16,263 nucleotides of DNA, from assembly GCA_964473105.1 (NCBI GenBank), contig CAYYNQ010000062.1, positions 1 to 16,263 of the forward strand, written 5' to 3'. The stretch is from CAYYNQ01 sp964473105. Lineage in GTDB: Bacteria; Sumerlaeota; Sumerlaeia; MVZB01. Under the pieces are notes generated by a model, which was not told the DNA's origin, ran no database searches, and was given only the letters and a program-made list of their open reading frames with translations. Shown here piece after piece: positions 15,168-16,263 of the stretch. The translations under genes and the position numbers were made by a program. The number at the start of each line of letters is the position of its first letter. Position 1 is the first letter of the stretch.

Positions 15168-15613
15168 TCAACCGCTGTAAAAGTTCCGGATCATTCCTTC
15201 AATGTGTTTCCGCAGTTCGCTTTCAATATCCTTGGCATGTGGGGCAATGAGGGGACCGTGATTGGCCAGCACCCGGCAAAAACATCCTATGCCGGGGCCC
15301 GGGGGTGGGCCATGATATCCACATATTCGGAGGATGCACGGCATCCCGCATGGTCTGCAAACATGATTTTCATGCTCCGGGTGAAGCCCTACGACGGGGA
15401 TGTGGAGGTTCTGACGGTCACGACCACCATGAACCGATGGCCGGGGAACTGGGCAAGACGAAGGCTTACTTTGCCGAGGCCTACGCCAGCATGGCCCCCG
15501 ACGCCCGTACAATCACCTGGGGTGCGAACGATTTGGGAAGAGACAATGTCTCACTCAGGGAGGTTGTCCTGCCAGAAGGTTGGAATCCGCTCCTGAAAAC
15601 CGCCCCCGAATGA
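15168..15613 (+). pseudogene. Frameshifted C-terminal fragment of a beta-propeller-like protein
   Basis: Two consecutive plus-strand frames look like parts of one protein. The first, open from after a TGA at 15165, reads GARGWAMISTYSEDARHP, then SANMIFMLRVKPYDG, and ends near MNRWPG. The second, shifted relative to it, reads KAYFAEAYASMAPDAR, then TWGANDLGRDN and VVLPEGWNPLLK, to the TGA at 15611-15613. The order matches the closing blades of TolB-like/oligogalacturonate-lyase-like propeller proteins: a GW-STY strand, then N-W, then Y-EA-AS-DG-R-I-WG-N and a LP-GW end. The frame change falls at about 15440-15465. No N-terminal part or signal peptide is found. The family call is from remembered pattern only, but the two-frame continuity supports a broken gene. 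A single sequencing error would explain the shift but not the missing front. Confidence 0.5.
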
Positions 15614-15706
15614 TAACATGACCCACATTCATGGCAGGCCCGACTTTGCTGGCTGGAACATTTTACGGGTCTCAAGGGGAGTGGGAGTTCAGTTCAAAGT
15701 GGGGGA

Positions 15707-16263
15707 ATGATGCAATTCTCGAGGCTGATGTTTCTTCTGGCCCTAGCAGCGATCTCTTCAGCGTCCAGCGGTTTTCTCCATGCCCGGTTGCAGGGTCATG
15801 GTGCACCTGCAGTCTTAAACAGCAATGCCATCTTGGATGCGGGTGATGATGAAGTTCCCCAGGTGGCGACCGATGGATCGGGAAACTGGGTTGCGTTATG
15901 GTATTCAAACGAGAATCTGGGTGGAACAGTCGGGACGGACTGGGATATTTTCTTTTCGCGTTCAACCGACCATGGTGCGAACTGGAGTGACGTGTCTGCA
16001 TTGAACTCGAATGCCTCCAGCGATAGTGAGCAGGATTTTATGGCGGATATATCAACGGATGGTGCGGGGAACTGGGTCGTGGTTTGGGATTCTGCCGAGA
16101 ACCTGGGTGGCACGATCGGCATGGACAGGGATATTTTCTTTTCGCGTTCAACCGACAACGGTCTGAGCTGGAGAGCGGTGGCCACGTTGAACAGCAATGC
16201 AGCAAAGGAAAACGGCACGGAAAAGAGCCAGCAGGGTAATGAAGATGGGGGAGGAAGCTGGGT
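15707..16263 (+). CDS. Secreted protein with 62-residue BNR/sialidase-like tandem repeats (partial)
   Basis: The frame from ATG 15707 (second ATG at 15710) runs off the window after 185 codons. It starts with a hydrophobic signal-like segment (MMQFSRLMFLLALAAISSAS) and then repeats a 62-residue unit: LNSNA, an acidic D-x-x-x-P stretch, TDG-GNWV-x-W, ENLGGT-G-D, DIFFSRSTD-G-x-W. Two full units and the start of a third are visible. The SRSTDNG-x-W part resembles an Asp-box (S-x-D-x-G-x-x-W) as in sialidase and other beta-propellers. The protein is probably exported and binds or displays at the surface. No enzymatic residues are recognisable in this part. The upstream purine run GTGGGGGA is a weak ribosome site. 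The gene follows the propeller pseudogene by 93 bp on the same strand. Confidence 0.8.
   Translation, partial: MMQFSRLMFLLALAAISSASSGFLHARLQGHGAPAVLNSNAILDAGDDEVPQVATDGSGNWVALWYSNENLGGTVGTDWDIFFSRSTDHGANWSDVSALNSNASSDSEQDFMADISTDGAGNWVVVWDSAENLGGTIGMDRDIFFSRSTDNGLSWRAVATLNSNAAKENGTEKSQQGNEDGGGSW
15776..16263 (+). repeat. 186-bp tandem coding repeats
   Basis: The 62-residue units correspond to a 186-bp period. The 27 bases starting at 15944 and at 16130, coding DIFFSRSTD, are identical, while the rest of the unit has diverged. Two complete units and part of a third are present, and the array probably continues past the window. Confidence 0.75.

Noticed and set aside
15168..15512. Minus-strand frame whose end, VLANHGPLIAPHAKDIE, resembles the C-terminus of a metallo-beta-lactamase-fold hydrolase.
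   Set aside because: Upstream of the HGP-like stretch the frame is rich in Cys, Pro and His and lacks a proper HxHxDH site. The plus strand gives a longer continuous protein-like pattern across two frames, so the minus frame is more likely its shadow.

Overview
The window is bacterial chromosome with GC-rich coding DNA and ordinary Gram-negative functions: a sigma-54 response-regulator and GlnD operon, a phosphatidylserine decarboxylase, and exported proteins with Sec-type signal peptides. The 62-residue repeats at the right end and the sucrase/levanase-like secreted protein remind me of uncultured PVC, Hydrogenedentes or Sumerlaeota genomes. No marker gene fixes the phylum, so that placement is a guess.

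Positions 1-3080 lie on the minus strand. Read right to left, they hold a decayed C-terminus of a type II secretion/type IV pilus inner-membrane protein (GspF/PilC family), a small two-helix membrane protein, and two ATGA-coupled family 2 glycosyltransferases. A further coding region may start at the extreme left edge. About 640 bp without a recognisable gene follow. Then come a plus-strand phosphatidylserine decarboxylase and, converging on it, a membrane-anchored SGNH/GDSL hydrolase. Glycosyltransferases, SGNH hydrolase and decarboxylase suggest an envelope or exopolysaccharide neighbourhood.

Positions 5990-11671 form one tight plus-strand operon: NtrC-family activator, glnD, NtrC-family activator. 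The first junction is an ATGA overlap and the second an 8-nt overlap. GlnD is the bifunctional uridylyltransferase/uridylyl-removing enzyme of the PII nitrogen cascade. Its placement between two sigma-54 activators, with no PII, NtrB-like kinase or glutamine synthetase in view, is the most distinctive gene arrangement here.

A tRNA-Val(UAC) gene with its own promoter follows, with a strong hairpin terminator about 120 nt further on. Composition then drops to AT-richer DNA, about 12.07-15.03 kb, that carries one cargo gene on the minus strand. It encodes a secreted GH32/clan-J-like protein that lacks the nucleophile aspartate expected for the family. The block is bounded by two imperfect direct repeats (29 of 33 bases identical), which suggests an inserted or rearranged segment beside the tRNA gene. 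Right of the block are a frameshifted C-terminal fragment of a beta-propeller-like protein and the 5' part of a secreted protein with 62-residue tandem repeats, cut by the window end.
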